DNA of 64,000 nt from Chelonoidis abingdonii (taxonomy: Eukaryota; Chordata; Testudines; Testudinidae), in NCBI RefSeq assembly GCF_003597395.2, contig NC_133776.1, positions 33,053,430 through 33,117,429 on the forward strand. The letters are read 5' to 3'. Below the pieces are notes generated by a model. The model did not search any database, was not told the DNA's origin, and saw only the letters and a program-made list of their open reading frames with translations. A program made the position numbers and the translations under genes. Shown piece by piece: positions 63,781 to 64,000 of the stretch. Position 1 is the first letter of the stretch. Each line of letters begins with the position of its first letter.

Positions 63781-64000
63781 CAGAGTACGTCTACACTGCA
63801 CGATTATTTCGAAGTATTTTAAACCGATATTACCAAACCGATGTTATAAAATCGGTTTTGCGCGTCCACAGTGCGATCAAAAAATCGATTGCTTGTGTCC
63901 ATGGTCCAAGGCTACCATCGATTTCAGGAGCGGTGCACTGTGGGTAGCTGTTCCTCAGCTATCCCATAGTTCCCACTTCCGTGTTGAGAGCACAGTGCCT
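63781..64000. mobile_element. MITE running off the right edge
   Basis: Starts GAGTACGTCTACACTGCACG, then has ATCGGTTTTGCGCGTCC and ATCGATTGC, wording of the ACGTCTACACT-type MITEs in this window. The right end lies outside. Confidence 0.7.

Overview
This window is vertebrate nuclear DNA, most likely from a turtle (a crocodilian is less likely). The evidence is two conserved vertebrate genes with many exons and canonical GT-AG introns, set among CR1 LINEs, SINE-like repeats with heads reading GTAGCYGTGTTRGTCY, abundant small hAT and TA/TTA-target MITEs, amniote MIR/CORE-type SINE remnants, antisense LTRs and a DIRS-type retrotransposon. No bacterial operons, CRISPR arrays or phage genes are present.

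Gene layout: both genes lie on the + strand, head to tail. From 2391 to 34276 is the 3' part of ATR, the DNA-damage checkpoint kinase: 21 exons coding for the last 1092 residues (FAT domain, PI3K-like kinase domain and FATC) and the stop codon. About 5.2 kb separates it from XRN1, the cytoplasmic 5'-3' exoribonuclease, whose exon 1 sits in a CpG-rich promoter near 39.0-39.9 kb. Eleven XRN1 exons (39515 to 63370) give the first 413 residues, including every acidic active-site residue of the nuclease; the gene continues past the window. ATR next to XRN1 in this orientation matches human 3q23 (known from memory). The two genes are neighbours and not functional partners: one acts in nuclear checkpoint signalling, the other in cytoplasmic mRNA decay.

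Region by region: 1-1.7 kb is a CR1 LINE interrupted by a 300-bp palindromic hAT MITE. 2.4-17.2 kb holds ATR exons for FAT and the kinase N-lobe, with short AT-rich introns and two fold-back SINE-like insertions (about 12.0 and 13.1 kb). 17.2-21.9 kb is one ATR intron almost filled by a long antisense CR1. 22.1-24.4 kb is an intron filled by a diverged tandem repeat and a fold-back hAT element. 24.4-34.3 kb holds the kinase catalytic and FATC exons, with an antisense solo LTR and an RTE-like LINE remnant in the introns. 34.3-39.0 kb is the ATR 3' UTR and intergenic DNA with a second antisense LTR. 39.5-51.8 kb holds XRN1 exons 1-8, with several MITEs and a 1.7-kb GC-rich hAT. 51.9-56.85 kb is a 4.9-kb DIRS-like tyrosine-recombinase retrotransposon with inverted terminal repeats and an internal complementary region. 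57.7-64 kb holds XRN1 exons 9-11 with another CR1, a GC-rich hAT and two MITEs.

All gene calls come from reading the sequence and comparing it with remembered human proteins; no alignment or database search was run. Exon edges were set by reading-frame continuity across GT-AG junctions; every ATR and XRN1 junction in the window keeps frame.
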